A stretch of DNA of 41,844 nt from a virus. Below are positions 40,305-41,844 of the stretch, in pieces (the stretch's first letter is position 1; the number at the start of each line of letters is the position of its first letter). The position numbers and the translations under genes are program-made. The stretch spans positions 1 through 41,844 of IMG/VR virus record IMGVR_UViG_3300047481_000331, one strand, 5' to 3'. The notes under the pieces were generated by a model that saw only the letters and a program-made list of their open reading frames with translations, had not been told where the DNA came from and searched no databases.

Positions 40305-41844
40305 AAAGAAAATAAGTTTTGTTAGCCCTAACTTCCAACAAGGACCTAAGGAATTTAATGCATATTATCTTCCTTATAGTCCTGCCGTATTATGGAGTTA
40401 TGTAGTACAATTCTCGCATATTAATGATAATTTTGAGTTGGGTGACTTTATTTGGCGAAGAGACTTAATAGAAGAAGCAGTTGAATTACTTAAAGATAGT
40501 GACATTGTAGGCTTTAGTACGTACATTTGGAATCGTAGTTATAGCGCAGTATTAGGCAGAGAATTAAAGAAAGCAAATCCAAATATTTTTATTATAGCAG
40601 GTGGTCCTGAGTATCCTATTGAGAAACCTGACTTTTTTAAAAAGTATCCCTTTATTGACGTATGTGTTAAACTTGAAGGTGAGATTACTTTTAGAAAGAT
40701 ATTAGAAAATCTAATATTGCCTGAGCCTGACTTTAAATCAATACCCGGTTTATTAATTAATAATAACGGTGAAACTATAGACACTGGTAGTAGCCCTCGT
40801 ATAGATGATTTAGACAAGATACCTAGTCCTTACTTGACGGGTATATTTGATAAGTTAATGGCTAAGCATCCTGAGATACGTTGGAACGCAACATTAGAAA
40901 CAAATCGCGGTTGCCCCTACGCATGCACATTCTGCGACTGGGGATCATTAACTTATAACAAAGTTAAGAAGTTTAACCTTGAGCGTGTATATGCTGAATT
41001 AGAATGGATAGGTAAAAAAGGTTTAGACTTTGTAAGTATTACTGACGCTAACTTTGGTATATTCCCTGAGCGTGATATGTTGATTGCTGACAAACTCATT
41101 GAAACACAAAAGACATATGGTAATCCAAAAGCATACACAATTGCTTGGGCAAAGAATCAAAAGCAAGAAGTAGTTGAGATTGTGCGTAAACTAATTTACG
41201 AAGGCGGTAGTAAGATTGGCTTGAACTTGTCAGTACAAACAATGGATGATAACGTACTTGATATTATTAAACGCAAGAATCTTGAAATGAATAAGATTGA
41301 AGAAGTATTCAAGATGTGTGAAGAGAATAACATTCCATTATATACTGAATTGATATTAGGGTTGCCAGGTGAAACATTAGAGAGTTGGAAAGAAAACTTC
41401 TTTAAATTATACAAGAGCGGTAACCATACCGGTATTACTATCTATCAAGCACAGTTACTTGAAAATGCTGAAATGAATTTGACACAACGTGGTTTATATA
41501 AGTTAGAAGGTCGTGTTGTTTATGACTATCTTGTTGGTACTTATAACGAACATGAATTACGTGAAGGTGTAGAAGTTGTAATCTCTACTAGAGATTTACC
41601 TAAAGAGAAAATGACACAAGCCCAACTAATTAGTTGGTTTCAAAATACTTTTCACATTAATGGTATAACTAACTATATTAGCCGTGTGCTATATAAGCAA
41701 CAGGGCGTTGAGTACAGAGAGTTTTACGATAAACTTTGGAATCATATACAAAAAGATGAATGGTTAAAAAGTGAAGTAGATAGAATTGCAGACCATTATG
41801 GTAATTGGGCAAAGCATGGACTTATCGACCATACACCTATACAA
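40297..41844 (+). CDS. Radical SAM enzyme 7, B12-binding-like N-terminus, 3' end outside window
   Basis: The frame overlaps the preceding stop by 8 bases and stays open to the last base, giving 516 residues. Residues 1-140 look like a cobalamin-binding fold (DIVGFSTYIWNRSYS, NIFIIAGGPEYP, VCVKLEGEITF). The DxHxxG motif that supplies the cobalt-binding His is not seen there. The radical SAM motif CPYACTFCDWGS has C206, C210 and C213, preceded by ETNRG. DANFGIFPERD and then LGLPGETLESW are typical of class B radical SAM enzymes. These catalyse methylations and ring contractions, among other reactions. An ATG is chosen (40297), though a GTG two codons earlier is possible. It does not resemble enzymes 1-6 beyond the core. 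Confidence 0.82.
   Translation, partial: MSKKKISFVSPNFQQGPKEFNAYYLPYSPAVLWSYVVQFSHINDNFELGDFIWRRDLIEEAVELLKDSDIVGFSTYIWNRSYSAVLGRELKKANPNIFIIAGGPEYPIEKPDFFKKYPFIDVCVKLEGEITFRKILENLILPEPDFKSIPGLLINNNGETIDTGSSPRIDDLDKIPSPYLTGIFDKLMAKHPEIRWNATLETNRGCPYACTFCDWGSLTYNKVKKFNLERVYAELEWIGKKGLDFVSITDANFGIFPERDMLIADKLIETQKTYGNPKAYTIAWAKNQKQEVVEIVRKLIYEGGSKIGLNLSVQTMDDNVLDIIKRKNLEMNKIEEVFKMCEENNIPLYTELILGLPGETLESWKENFFKLYKSGNHTGITIYQAQLLENAEMNLTQRGLYKLEGRVVYDYLVGTYNEHELREGVEVVISTRDLPKEKMTQAQLISWFQNTFHINGITNYISRVLYKQQGVEYREFYDKLWNHIQKDEWLKSEVDRIADHYGNWAKHGLIDHTPIQ

Overview
The window is a stretch of a tailed dsDNA phage genome of the marine T4-like (myovirus) kind. It is AT-rich, every gene is on the + strand, and genes are packed with overlaps or gaps of only a few bases. 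The evidence for T4-like identity is the pair gp25 (3' end only) followed by gp6, both baseplate wedge proteins, and copies of an octamer GATAAATA that matches the T4-type late promoter (TATAAATA in T4, NATAAATA in cyanophages). The host cannot be read from the sequence. The low GC and the close resemblance of the proteins to those of marine phages suggest a low-GC marine bacterium such as SAR11 or a picocyanobacterium, but this is inference. No tRNA, integrase, transposase or CRISPR array was seen.

Region 1 (1-26521) is the baseplate and adhesion module: gp25 end, an enlarged gp6 (1123 aa), one uninterrupted 19.8-kb gene for a 6596-aa virion protein, a 54-aa protein, a 206-aa structural protein, a fibre-like protein (411 aa) and another Ser/Thr/Gly-rich virion protein (317 aa). 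The giant protein is a mosaic. It carries an FG-GAP-like set of seven propeller blades, a BNR-like set of seven blades, about fifteen copies of a 55-75-residue beta module ending in a 'TTYYV...STxITIS' pattern, four copies of a 45-residue 'GTTDFTLIGAASNT' module, and two short segments resembling carbohydrate-binding modules. Several of these modules sit inside the propellers, between blades.

Region 2 (26573-41844, running off the window) is one continuous operon-like string of 15 genes: a small conserved protein, three putative glycosyltransferases with a small unknown gene between the second and third, six radical SAM enzymes in a row, another putative glycosyltransferase with a TEK-type motif, a GDP-mannose 3,5-epimerase-like enzyme with both expected catalytic residues, an SGNH-hydrolase-like protein, and a seventh radical SAM enzyme with a cobalamin-binding-like N-terminal domain that is cut by the window end. 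Five of the six tandem radical SAM proteins have their extra Cys-rich (twitch/SPASM-like) domain in front of the radical SAM core rather than behind it. The sixth has the usual order.

Working model (inference): the second region makes and modifies a glycan, or modifies a protein-bound sugar or peptide, using nucleotide-sugar epimerisation, several glycosyl transfers and a series of radical oxidations or rearrangements. Its position directly behind the fibre genes suggests that the product decorates the virion tip or alters the host surface during infection. A seven-enzyme radical SAM battery in a phage, coupled to glycosyltransferases, is the most unusual system in the window.
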